NCBI GenBank assembly: GCA_945957245.1 | Contig: CAMFLD010000071.1 | Location: forward strand, 1-9,671 | DNA: 9,671 nucleotides | Direction of reading: 5' to 3' | DNA from: an uncultured Flavobacterium sp. | GTDB lineage: Bacteria; Bacteroidota; Bacteroidia; Flavobacteriales; Flavobacteriaceae | In this document: piece by piece, positions 1 to 6,113 of the stretch | How positions within the stretch are numbered: the first letter of the stretch is position 1 | Layout: each line of letters starts with the position of its first letter | Translations under genes and position numbers: made by a program | The notes under the pieces: model-generated | Told to the model about the DNA's origin: nothing | Databases searched by the model: none | The model's input: the letters and a program-made list of their open reading frames with translations, nothing else

Positions 1-305
1 ACATAAAACTGTACGATCAGCATTGCCTGTCCATTCATAGCCATACTGTGTATATGCTCTACTCCTTTTATGTTGGAAAGGATTTTTTCTAATGGTTTGA
101 CTACCTTACTTTCTACTTCGGATGGACTTGCGCCGGGATATCCTACCATTATATCAGCCATCGGAACATTGATTTGAGGTTCTTCTTCTCTGGGAATTAA
201 AAACGAACTGTATACACCAATAATCATTAATCCGACCATCAACAGAATGGTTAGTTTAGAATTAATAAAAAAATGGGCTATTTTACCTGATATACCTTCT
301 TGCAT
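1..305 (-). CDS. RND efflux transporter permease, N-terminal part (cut by window edge)
   Basis: The reading frame starts at ATG 305 and stays open to the left edge, giving 101 residues of what should be a protein of roughly 1000. It begins MQEGISGKIAHFFINSKLTI, followed by a hydrophobic first transmembrane segment at about residues 17-37. Next comes the PREEEPQI segment and GYPGASPSEVE (about residues 57-67), both typical of inner-membrane RND proton-driven efflux permeases of the drug/HAE type. CusA-type metal pumps usually carry a different sequence at this point. It is the third gene of the efflux operon, 43 bp after the adaptor, and would complete a tripartite pump with the adaptor and TolC-type channel upstream. 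The substrate cannot be told from this fragment. The family call is firm; the subclass is an inference from the short N-terminus. Confidence 0.9.
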   Translation of the reverse strand, partial: MQEGISGKIAHFFINSKLTILLMVGLMIIGVYSSFLIPREEEPQINVPMADIMVGYPGASPSEVESKVVKPLEKILSNIKGVEHIHSMAMNGQAMLIVQFY

Positions 306-348
306 AATCTTGATTTGAAAATTTGAAATGAGGTGTTTCGAAAATGGG

Positions 349-1437
349 TTAATCAATTTTTACTTTTGCACCGTTGAATAATCTTTCTTCAGAGGATACT
401 ATATAGTTCTCGTTAGCCGATAAGCCTGACAATACCTCTATCTGACTGCCAAAAGTTTTACCAACACGTATCCATCTCAAAATAGCAATATTGCCTTCTC
501 CAACGGTATATATACCTGTCAATTGGCCTTGTTCAATCAAAGCACTTTTTGGAATCAAAACTTTATCGGTTGCTATTGAAGCGGTTGTTTTCTGTTTTTT
601 ATCAAATGGAAATTGAACGCTAACAAACATTCCCGGCAACACTTCTTTTCCAGCATAATCTATATTTACTTTTACCAAATACTGCCCTCCCGTATTTTTG
701 GCAGAACCACTTACTTCAACCACTTTCCCGGATAATTCCTTATTGACTGATTTGACTAATACTTTGACAATCATTCCATTTTTAATTGCAGTAATTGCAT
801 TCTCCGGAACCGTTGCTGTTACCTGTAATTGCGAAGCTCCTTCAATACCAATTAAAGGCATACCGGGATTAGCTAAATCCCCTTCTTTTACAAAAGTGTT
901 CGTAATTTCTCCAGAAAAAGGAGCTGTAATATTGGAATAAGAAAACTGAGCTGTAACTTCATTCCTCATTTGCTTTGCTGCTTCCAAACCTGCTTTGGCC
1001 ATTTCATAGCGTGAAGTCATGTCATCTAATTCTTTTTGGGAAGCGCTTTGCTGATTGAATAAAGCTGTGAATCGGTCAAAATCTTTTTTAGCATTATTGT
1101 AGTTGGCAACAGCTTGCAGAACTGCTGCATTTGCCTGTGCTTTTTTGGCTTGTAAATCAGTATTATCGATACTAACCAACAATTGTCCGGCAGCTACTTT
1201 TTGTCCCATTTTTACATGAACTTTAGTTACATAACCCGACATTCTGGTAGATACATTAGCACTGTTTTCGGATTCTATTTTTCCGCTTGCGGTTACAAAT
1301 GCTTCATTATCATTTGTAGCGGTACTGCTTATTTTTACCTGTATTTCCTTTTCGTTCCCTATTGTTACTTTCTTTTCTTTTCCACAGGAAATAAATAAAA
1401 CAGTTATAAAGGACAGTATTGTTATTATTTTTTTCAT
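349..1437 (-). CDS. RND pump periplasmic adaptor (membrane fusion protein), lipoprotein
   Basis: A 362-residue protein with a lipoprotein signal: a charged MKK start, a hydrophobic core, and LFISC with Cys18 as the likely lipidated residue. It should therefore be anchored in a membrane facing the periplasm. Around residues 60-90 is the first half of a lipoyl-like domain (SGYVTKVHVKMGQKVAAGQ). Residues about 92-165 form an Ala/Gln/Lys-rich alpha-hairpin that would meet the TolC partner, and the second lipoyl half (APFSGEI...VKEGDLANPG) follows. The beta-barrel and membrane-proximal domains fill the rest. The length is normal for HlyD/AcrA-type adaptors. It lies 25 bp after the TolC-type gene and 43 bp before the permease, so the three should be one transcript. 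It has no His- or Met-rich tail that would point to copper or silver export. Confidence 0.93.
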   Translation of the reverse strand: MKKIITILSFITVLFISCGKEKKVTIGNEKEIQVKISSTATNDNEAFVTASGKIESENSANVSTRMSGYVTKVHVKMGQKVAAGQLLVSIDNTDLQAKKAQANAAVLQAVANYNNAKKDFDRFTALFNQQSASQKELDDMTSRYEMAKAGLEAAKQMRNEVTAQFSYSNITAPFSGEITNTFVKEGDLANPGMPLIGIEGASQLQVTATVPENAITAIKNGMIVKVLVKSVNKELSGKVVEVSGSAKNTGGQYLVKVNIDYAGKEVLPGMFVSVQFPFDKKQKTTASIATDKVLIPKSALIEQGQLTGIYTVGEGNIAILRWIRVGKTFGSQIEVLSGLSANENYIVSSEERLFNGAKVKID

Positions 1438-1462
1438 CTTTTTATTTTCTTTTTCTATGTTC

Positions 1463-2776
1463 TTAATTCGTTAAAAACTGTAAATATTGTTTGGTGAAAT
1501 TATACTCAAAAACAGACTGTAACAGCTCAAGTTCTTTTTGAATCATCTGTGTTTCAGACTGAAGCAGGTCTGTTGTTTTTTCTAAGCCTTGCGTAAAGCG
1601 GTTTTGCCTGATTCTGTATGCTTCCTGTGATTGTTCCAATGCGAGTTGTGATAAACTGACTTTATTCTCAGCATCTTTCAGCTGACGGCTGATTTTATTT
1701 AACTCTAACTGACTTTGTTTTTTGTATTGTTCCGCTTCAGTTCTGGCTTTTTGAAAATCGGCTTTAGCTTTTTCGGCTTTTCCTATCAATTTATAGCCAT
1801 CAAAAACATTCCATGATAATTGGGCTCCTAATAAATAACCTTTAGCTGTTGTGCCCATTATATTCTTATCATAAAACTCATAACTCCCAAAGGCATTTAG
1901 TCTTGGCAAAAAAGTCATTTTAGTAGATTTAAACATTTTGGCATAAGCTTCAGAAAATTTGTCCATAGCCTGTATGTCTTTCCTGCTGTCTTTCAGCGTG
2001 GTATTAATTTCTTCAACAGTAATTAAATTTTCCAATGATTCTGAGGGCTTATAAATTTTACCATAGCTGTCTTCATTTAACAAAAAAGCCAGATAATCAG
2101 AAGTATTTAGGACATTGCTTTTGGCATACTGCAGCTGATTGGAAATATCATTTACACGAACTTCAACGTTCAAAATGTCTGTTTTTTGCAGTAATCCCTG
2201 TTGGAAGTAATTTTCAACCAGTTTTAAATTGGTTTTAGCCGTAACTGCAGCTTTTTCTAAAACTTTTACGGCTTTGTAGGCCAGTTGTAATTGCATATAG
2301 GCTTTAGAAACTTCGAGTTCGAGGTATTCTTTAGTGCGTTCCAATTGCAATTTATGAGCTTCCATTTTGGAATGAGCAGCTTTTCTTCCGTAAATCCCGT
2401 CTATATTAATTAAGGGTTGCTGGATTTCTATTTTGGTAGCAAAATTTTGTGTTCTGGTGGGGTTATTTAATAGATTAGGGTCAAAATCAGCTGGAGTTAA
2501 AATTGCCTGATTTAATTTTGAGCCGAAGGCCATCAGTGGATTTGTTGTAACTGTTGCTGTTTGTGACAAATTAATATTAGGGAGAAAAAGGGAATTGGAT
2601 TCTTGAAATTCTGCTTTGGCAGATTTATAACTTTTGTCAGCAATTTGAAGCTGAAGGTTTTTCTCCAAAAGTTTTTGCTTCAATTCATTTTTAGAAATAG
2701 AAATCGTGTCCTGACTCAAGCCTAAAAATGAAGTTAAAAATGTGATAGTTAGAAAGATGTATTTTATTTGCCTCAT
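1463..2776 (-). CDS. TolC-family outer-membrane efflux channel
   Basis: A 437-residue protein with an N-terminal Sec signal peptide (MRQIKYIFLTITFLTSFLGLSQ). After it come long heptad-like, Gln/Lys/Ala/Leu-rich helices arranged as two homologous halves, the pattern of the outer-membrane efflux protein family. Family-typical stretches include the N-terminal NELKQKLLEKNLQLQIADKS, the mid-protein LGAQLSWNVFDGYKLIGKAE (about residues 315-335), and a C-terminal helix ending in YNFTKQYLQFLTN. A trimer would form the outer-membrane and periplasmic tunnel of the pump encoded with it. It is the first gene of the efflux operon and starts 20 bp after a perfect -7 box. The ATG lacks a Shine-Dalgarno sequence and is preceded by an A/T-rich leader, which is usual in Bacteroidota. 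Confidence 0.93.
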   Translation of the reverse strand: MRQIKYIFLTITFLTSFLGLSQDTISISKNELKQKLLEKNLQLQIADKSYKSAKAEFQESNSLFLPNINLSQTATVTTNPLMAFGSKLNQAILTPADFDPNLLNNPTRTQNFATKIEIQQPLINIDGIYGRKAAHSKMEAHKLQLERTKEYLELEVSKAYMQLQLAYKAVKVLEKAAVTAKTNLKLVENYFQQGLLQKTDILNVEVRVNDISNQLQYAKSNVLNTSDYLAFLLNEDSYGKIYKPSESLENLITVEEINTTLKDSRKDIQAMDKFSEAYAKMFKSTKMTFLPRLNAFGSYEFYDKNIMGTTAKGYLLGAQLSWNVFDGYKLIGKAEKAKADFQKARTEAEQYKKQSQLELNKISRQLKDAENKVSLSQLALEQSQEAYRIRQNRFTQGLEKTTDLLQSETQMIQKELELLQSVFEYNFTKQYLQFLTN

Positions 2777-2796
2777 GCTTTGTTTAATTTATGAAG

Positions 2797-2840
2797 CAAA
2801 AATAACACCGTAAAATTCGCCCAGCAGTAACAAAAGTCAC
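2797..2840 (-). promoter_or_regulatory. Promoter of efflux operon with Crp/Fnr-type operator
   Basis: Read on the minus strand, an inverted repeat GTGAC-TTTT-GTTAC (2840-2827) is followed after exactly 22 bp by TATTTTTG (2804-2797), a perfect match to the Bacteroidota -7 box TAnnTTTG. The ATG of the TolC-type gene is 20 bp further on. There is no TTG/TTTG -33 element at the usual 17-23 bp, so the promoter probably needs an activator. If the box spans about -12 to -5, the repeat is centred near -41.5, the class II Crp/Fnr position. The neighbouring regulator at 6168-6794 is the likely binder; that link is an inference. Confidence 0.7.
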
Positions 2841-2854
2841 ACAGGCAAAGTCTT

Positions 2855-2883
2855 AAAAAAAAAGTGCCCGGCAATGCGGGCAC
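2855..2883 (-). terminator. Rho-independent terminator of the sulfur/thioredoxin operon
   Basis: On the minus strand a perfect 7-bp stem GTGCCCG/CGGGCAC with a 6-base loop is followed directly by nine T residues (A-run at 2855-2863 on the given strand). It lies 23 bp after the stop of the Cys/Lys-rich gene and just upstream of the efflux promoter. It therefore ends the six-gene operon and insulates the efflux operon, which must rely on its own promoter. Confidence 0.92.
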
Positions 2884-2906
2884 ATTAAAAACAATAAAAC
2901 ATGAAA

Positions 2907-3134
2907 TTAAGACTTGGGTTTAACAGCACAGCAACCAGCTTTTTTTTCTTTAGAACATTTTTTCATTTCTTCAGTGCTACAGGTTTTTTTATCTTTTTTA
3001 TCCTTTTTACATTTTTTCATTTCTTCAGCAGAACATTCTTTTTTATTTTTTTCAGCTGGTTTTTGATTTTGAGCATTGCTGTTCATTGAAATAAAAAGAG
3101 CGGCCAAAGTCATTATTGAAATTATTTTCTTCAT
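2907..3134 (-). CDS. Small secreted Cys/Lys-rich repeat protein
   Basis: A 75-residue protein with a clear Sec signal peptide (MKKIISIMTLAALFISMNSNA, cleavage probably before Gln22). The mature part is about 54 residues and very rich in Lys and Glu. It holds an internal duplication: ECSAEEMKKC (residues 33-42) and TCSTEEMKKC (51-60), each followed by a Lys/Asp- or Lys/Glu-rich stretch and each with a C-x7-C pair. It ends in GCCAVKPKS with vicinal Cys68-Cys69, giving six Cys in all. This fits a periplasmic or secreted metal- or thiol-binding protein, but I know no assigned function. It is the last gene of the operon, 2 bp after the small membrane protein and followed by the terminator. The Phe-rich frame on the opposite strand is an artefact of its Lys codons. 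Confidence 0.85.
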   Translation of the reverse strand: MKKIISIMTLAALFISMNSNAQNQKPAEKNKKECSAEEMKKCKKDKKDKKTCSTEEMKKCSKEKKAGCCAVKPKS

Positions 3135-3136
3135 AA

Positions 3137-3283
3137 TTAATTATTTATTTTAGGTTTATTATTTAATGGAGAGGTGCTGTCTTCCTGTTTTGGTTTCTCT
3201 TTCCGGACTTCCAGTTTGTAAAAAAGCCAACCAAAACCAACAATCAAATGCAATAGTATTATTCCAAAAATTATATACTTCAT
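3137..3283 (-). CDS. 48-residue single-pass membrane protein, unknown function
   Basis: A short open frame begins ATG at 3283 and ends TAA at 3137-3139. The product starts MKYIIFGIILLHLIVGFGWL, a hydrophobic segment of about 20 residues, followed by FYKLEVRKEK and a polar tail rich in Lys, Asn and Pro. It should be a single-span inner-membrane protein with a short charged tail. It is held tightly in the operon: only 1 bp separates it from the thioredoxin stop and 2 bp from the next ATG, which argues for translational coupling and that it is real. It has no Cys and no motif I recognise. Its position suggests a partner or anchor for the thioredoxin or the secreted Cys protein, but this is only a guess. 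Confidence 0.8.
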   Translation of the reverse strand: MKYIIFGIILLHLIVGFGWLFYKLEVRKEKPKQEDSTSPLNNKPKINN

Positions 3284-3284
3284 T

Positions 3285-3620
3285 TTATGTAGTTTTTTCC
3301 TGTCCCGGCAATTCAGGCCAGATGCAGTTTTCCATAATCGTATTTACGATTTCAATTTTAGAAAGGACACTGGATTGTCTCCAAAGTTGTTTGCCGTTTT
3401 GAAACAACATCATAGTAGGCACACCTTTAATGCGGTAATGTGCTGCGACATCCTGATTCTTGTCTACGTCAATTTTTATTATCGAAATTCTATCTTTGAA
3501 CGTGTCTTTTACATCCATTAAAATAGGACTCAACATTTGACACGGACCACACCAGGTGGCATAAAAATCGACCAGTAATGGTTTTTCGGATTTTACTAAT
3601 TCTTCGAATGACGGATTCAT
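3285..3620 (-). CDS. Thioredoxin
   Basis: A 111-residue thioredoxin-fold protein with the classical active site WCGPC (Cys24 and Cys27) after LLVDFYAT, and the cis-proline loop KGVPTMMLF at about residue 64. There is no signal peptide, so it should act in the cytosol, passing electrons from thioredoxin reductase to disulfides. Its length is close to that of E. coli Trx1, with a short extra tail (ELPGQEKTT) and one extra Cys (about residue 98) outside the motif. It lies in an operon with a rhodanese, and just downstream of a CstB-like persulfide enzyme. This suggests it reduces persulfidated proteins or regenerates the rhodanese Cys. It is probably a pathway-dedicated paralogue rather than the housekeeping thioredoxin, which is an inference from context. 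Confidence 0.95.
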   Translation of the reverse strand: MNPSFEELVKSEKPLLVDFYATWCGPCQMLSPILMDVKDTFKDRISIIKIDVDKNQDVAAHYRIKGVPTMMLFQNGKQLWRQSSVLSKIEIVNTIMENCIWPELPGQEKTT

Positions 3621-3641
3621 GATGCTTAATTTTTGAAAGTC

Positions 3642-3893
3642 TTATAGTTTACCTAAGGCACAACTCATATACGATTTGGCCTTACAGCTTAAGCTGTTAT
3701 TCCCTTTTTCCGGATATCCAAGTTGCGTCAGGCGGGTTATAATACTATCACGGTTAGCATCACCAGTTATAATGACAAACCCTTTTTCAATATTGACATC
3801 AACAGTATCCACTTTGTTTATTCTCATCAAGGCTTCCCTAATACTGTTAGCACAACCTAGGCACTTAATGTTTTCAACTTCTATTCGGAACAT
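3642..3893 (-). CDS. HMA-like small protein with CxxC
   Basis: An 83-residue protein whose first about 62 residues fit the beta-alpha-beta-beta-alpha-beta ferredoxin-like HMA fold of copper chaperones. It starts MFRIEVENIKCLGCANSIRE, with Cys11 and Cys14 forming CxxC in the metal-binding loop. Later come VDVNIEKGFVIITGD and RLTQLGYPEKG, typical HMA strands and turn. The usual GMxC is replaced by IKCLGC. A non-standard C-terminal tail adds Cys70 and Cys78 (SLSCKAKSYMSCALGKL), which could serve as extra metal or sulfur ligands. Its ATG overlaps the stop of the DUF2892 gene by one base (TAATG at 3893), so translation is probably coupled. In this operon it could carry copper or another soft metal, or sulfane sulfur; the sequence does not decide. 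Confidence 0.87.
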   Translation of the reverse strand: MFRIEVENIKCLGCANSIREALMRINKVDTVDVNIEKGFVIITGDANRDSIITRLTQLGYPEKGNNSLSCKAKSYMSCALGKL

Positions 3894-4099
3894 TACTTTT
3901 TCGTTTTATTTGTATTAATGCCGAAAGGCAGGTATAAAGGACAGAAATTTAAAAAACTGGTCAATACAAAAACAACGGCCAGTGTACCAAGGACGATTGC
4001 AAAGGTTCCTTCTATTACTCCCTTATAGTACAGAACCCCCACAATCATTGCAAATAAAATGCGAAGGAATCTATCCTCCTTACCCATATTTTTTTTCAT
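3893..4099 (-). CDS. DUF2892 (YgaP transmembrane-domain-like) protein
   Basis: A 68-residue membrane protein with two hydrophobic spans, about residues 12-30 and 32-52, preceded by KKNMGKEDRFLRI and followed by NFCPLYLPFGINT. The KxDRxxR start and the CPLYxxFGI end are the hallmarks of the DUF2892 family. In E. coli YgaP, an equivalent membrane domain is fused behind a rhodanese domain. Here the rhodanese is a separate gene immediately upstream (12-bp gap), so the pair looks like a split YgaP. Cys53 in the FCPLY motif lies at the membrane edge. The one-base overlap with the next gene supports coupled expression. The biochemical role of the membrane domain is not firmly known. Confidence 0.9.
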   Translation of the reverse strand: MKKNMGKEDRFLRILFAMIVGVLYYKGVIEGTFAIVLGTLAVVFVLTSFLNFCPLYLPFGINTNKTKK

Positions 4100-4111
4100 G
4101 ATTTCTTATTT

Positions 4112-4429
4112 TTAATTTGTTAAAAGTGACGCAACATTTTGCCAAGAGCCTCCATTAGTTACATTTACAATTCCGTTTTTCTCCAAAACTGATTTTGCCA
4201 GACTGCTTCTGGCGCCACTTCTGCAAAAAACTACTATATTTTTCCTGGTTTTGAATTTTGCCAAATGGTTTTGAATTTCATCAACAGGGATATTCACAGA
4301 ACCTTTAATATGCCCACCCGCAAACTCTCCAGATGATCGGACATCTACTAAAAAAGCCCCATCATTAACAATGTGCTTTAGTGCTTCGTTTGTTTTATTA
4401 GAAAACATGTTTTTAAGAACTTCTAACAT
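4112..4429 (-). CDS. Single-domain rhodanese sulfurtransferase
   Basis: A 105-residue single rhodanese domain with no signal peptide, so cytosolic. Family features are LVDVRSSGEFAGGHIKGSVNIPVDEI (about residues 27-52) and the active-site loop CRSGARS with catalytic Cys69, which would carry a persulfide. It should move sulfane sulfur from thiosulfate, polysulfide or glutathione/thiol persulfide to an acceptor such as thioredoxin or cyanide. It is the first gene of the six-gene operon, 29 bp after a perfect -7 box. Start ATG 4429 is preferred; an internal ATG eight codons in (before FSNKTNE) is possible. It resembles GlpE/PspE or the rhodanese half of YgaP; the neighbouring DUF2892 gene favours the last. 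Confidence 0.93.
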   Translation of the reverse strand: MLEVLKNMFSNKTNEALKHIVNDGAFLVDVRSSGEFAGGHIKGSVNIPVDEIQNHLAKFKTRKNIVVFCRSGARSSLAKSVLEKNGIVNVTNGGSWQNVASLLTN

Positions 4430-4458
4430 TTATTTTAGTATTAAGATTAATAATACAA

Positions 4459-4502
4459 CAAAGTTATCAGACATTAATTATACAGTCAGTGACAAAAGTT
4501 AC
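4459..4502 (-). promoter_or_regulatory. Promoter of rhodanese-thioredoxin operon with Crp/Fnr-type operator
   Basis: Read on the minus strand, GTAAC-TTTT-GTCAC (4502-4489) is followed after exactly 22 bp by TAACTTTG (4466-4459), a perfect TAnnTTTG box; the rhodanese ATG is 29 bp further on. The operator is the reverse-complement twin of the one at the efflux operon (GTAACAAAAGTCAC there and GTGACAAAAGTTAC here on the given strand), including the same AAAA core. No TTG -33 element lies at the normal distance, so activation is expected. The operator begins 10 bp after the stop of the CstB-like gene, so some read-through from that gene is also possible. Confidence 0.72.
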
Positions 4503-4511
4503 TCAACCTAT

Positions 4512-5927
4512 TTACAGTAAGGTTGTCGGACAAACATAATCTGATCTTAAAAGGCTTGTTTTTTTGATTTCATTGAATCCGCCAATAACATCTGCGAAAT
4601 TGTCCCAGCCACGTTGTTTTAATATTGAAGCAGCAATCATACTCCGATAACCACCGGCACAATACAGAATAAACTTCCTGTTCTTAGGAAATTCCGCAAG
4701 ATGATTGTTGATTTCGTTTAGAGGAATATTAACCGCCCCAATAAGGTTTTCCGAAGCAAATTCACTTTTCTTTCTTACATCGAAGATTGGTGTTTCGTCA
4801 AAATTGATATCCTTTTCTAAAGTATCCGCAGTAATCCTTTCCACTGTATCAATTTCGAAGCCTGCTTTTTTCCAGGATTCAAAACCTCCTTCCAGAAATC
4901 CAATCGTATGATCATACCCAATACGTGATAACCGTATCATGCTTTCCTCTTCTTTACCTGCTTCTGTGACCAAAAGAATTTCCTGCCGGATATCGGCAAC
5001 CATTTCGCCAACCCACATGGCAAAGCTTCCATCCAGTCCAATATTAATACTATTGGGAATAAACCCTTGAGCAAACAACCCGGCTGGTCTGGTATCTAAA
5101 ACCAAAGCATGGCTTTCATTAGCTGTCAGTTCAAATTGGACTGCATTTAATGGTCTCTTTGCTTTTTCCAATACGGTATCCAGACTTTCATACCCTTTCA
5201 TGTTCATTAGCACATTTGAAGGAAAATAACCCGGTGGAGTAGTTAATCCGGTTAAAACTGCTTTCACAAATTCATCTTCCGTCATATTGGGATTTAAGGC
5301 GTAATTGGTTCTTTTTTGATTGCCGAGAGTATCTGTAGTTTCTTTGCTCATCATTTTGCCACAAGCTGATCCTGCTCCATGATTGGGATATACAATCAAG
5401 TCATCTGATAAAGGCATAATTTTTTCACGTAAAGAATGATATAAAAGACGGGCGAGTTTATCCTGAGTCAAATCTGCTACTACATGCTGTGCCAAATCCG
5501 GTCTGCCAACATCGCCAATAAATAAGGTATCACCTGTTATAATACCATGTTGTTTATCATTTTCATCAATGAGCAGGTAAGACGTACTTTCCATTGTATG
5601 TCCCGGAGTGTGAATAACTTTGACTTTATAACTTCCTATTTCAAATAACTGACCATCTTCAGCAGTAATAACTTCATAAGTTGGCTTGGCTGTAGGACCA
5701 TATACAATCTTAGCATTGGTTTTAGCCGCCAAATCTAAATGTCCCGCTACAAAGTCGGCATGAAAATGGGTAAGAAAGACATATTTTATGCTGGCATTGT
5801 CTTTTGAAGCCCGATCTATATAAGGTTGAACCTCCCTTAATGGATCAAAAATAGCAGCTTCGCCATTGTTTTCAATATAATATGCGGCGTGTGCAATGCA
5901 ACCTGTGTAAATCTGTTCTACTTTCAT
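4512..5927 (-). CDS. CstB-like persulfide dioxygenase-rhodanese-rhodanese fusion
   Basis: A 471-residue three-domain protein without signal peptide. Residues 1-about 250 are a metallo-beta-lactamase fold of the ETHE1/persulfide dioxygenase kind: THFHAD (His54, His56, Asp58), HTPGHT (His110), TGDTLFIGDVGRPD (Asp133) and PNHGAGSACGK (His183, Cys189). ETHE1-type enzymes bind one iron and oxidise thiol persulfide to sulfite. Residues about 262-360 are a rhodanese fold whose active-site loop reads LLVTEAGKEEES with no Cys, so it is inactive. Residues about 368-455 are a second rhodanese with an intact loop YCAGGYRS (Cys423). This order matches Staphylococcus CstB, which couples persulfide oxidation to sulfur transfer and makes thiosulfate. 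ATG 5927 is chosen because MKVEQIYTGC is the usual family start; an in-frame TTG at 5948 is less likely. The tail carries Cys466. Confidence 0.93.
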   Translation of the reverse strand: MKVEQIYTGCIAHAAYYIENNGEAAIFDPLREVQPYIDRASKDNASIKYVFLTHFHADFVAGHLDLAAKTNAKIVYGPTAKPTYEVITAEDGQLFEIGSYKVKVIHTPGHTMESTSYLLIDENDKQHGIITGDTLFIGDVGRPDLAQHVVADLTQDKLARLLYHSLREKIMPLSDDLIVYPNHGAGSACGKMMSKETTDTLGNQKRTNYALNPNMTEDEFVKAVLTGLTTPPGYFPSNVLMNMKGYESLDTVLEKAKRPLNAVQFELTANESHALVLDTRPAGLFAQGFIPNSINIGLDGSFAMWVGEMVADIRQEILLVTEAGKEEESMIRLSRIGYDHTIGFLEGGFESWKKAGFEIDTVERITADTLEKDINFDETPIFDVRKKSEFASENLIGAVNIPLNEINNHLAEFPKNRKFILYCAGGYRSMIAASILKQRGWDNFADVIGGFNEIKKTSLLRSDYVCPTTLL

Positions 5928-5975
5928 ATTGTTAAACGTTTTAGTCAATTACAATCCATGAGAAAATCTATCAAT

Positions 5976-6019
5976 CAAATTTATGGGTAACATAATTTAC
6001 TGATAATGACCTTCATCAT
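5976..6019 (-). promoter_or_regulatory. Promoter of CstB-like gene with Crp/Fnr-type operator
   Basis: On the minus strand ATGAT-GAAG-GTCAT (6019-6006) is followed after exactly 22 bp by TAAATTTG (5983-5976), a perfect -7 box. The start codon is 48 bp further on. The repeat fits RTRAY-N4-RTYAY and extends to AATGA-N6-TCATT. No TTG lies at the usual -33 distance. A second near-match, GTAAC-ATAA-TTTAC (5987-6000), fills the spacer between operator and box; it could be a weak second site for the same regulator or chance. The 22-bp spacing equals that of the two other promoters. Confidence 0.65.
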
Positions 6020-6113
6020 TTTAGAAAACTATTTCGGAAGTAACTAAATCAGAAAAACGAATAAAATCATTTCACATTAAGATAAAGCTCTTCAGGAATA
6101 GTAAAATTTGAAG

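Noticed and set aside
2901..3089. Plus-strand Phe-rich frame with apparent membrane character.
   Set aside because: It is the complement of the Lys-rich codons of the secreted Cys/Lys protein; it has no independent support.
4504..4525. Inverted repeat CAACCT/AGGTTG spanning the stop codon of the CstB-like gene, considered as its terminator.
   Set aside because: The stem is only 6 bp with a 10-base loop and no T-run follows, so read-through into the rhodanese operon is as likely.
5928..5948. TTG start at 5948 extending the CstB-like protein by seven residues.
   Set aside because: The ATG at 5927 gives the usual family N-terminus (MKVEQIYTGC); the extra residues match nothing known.
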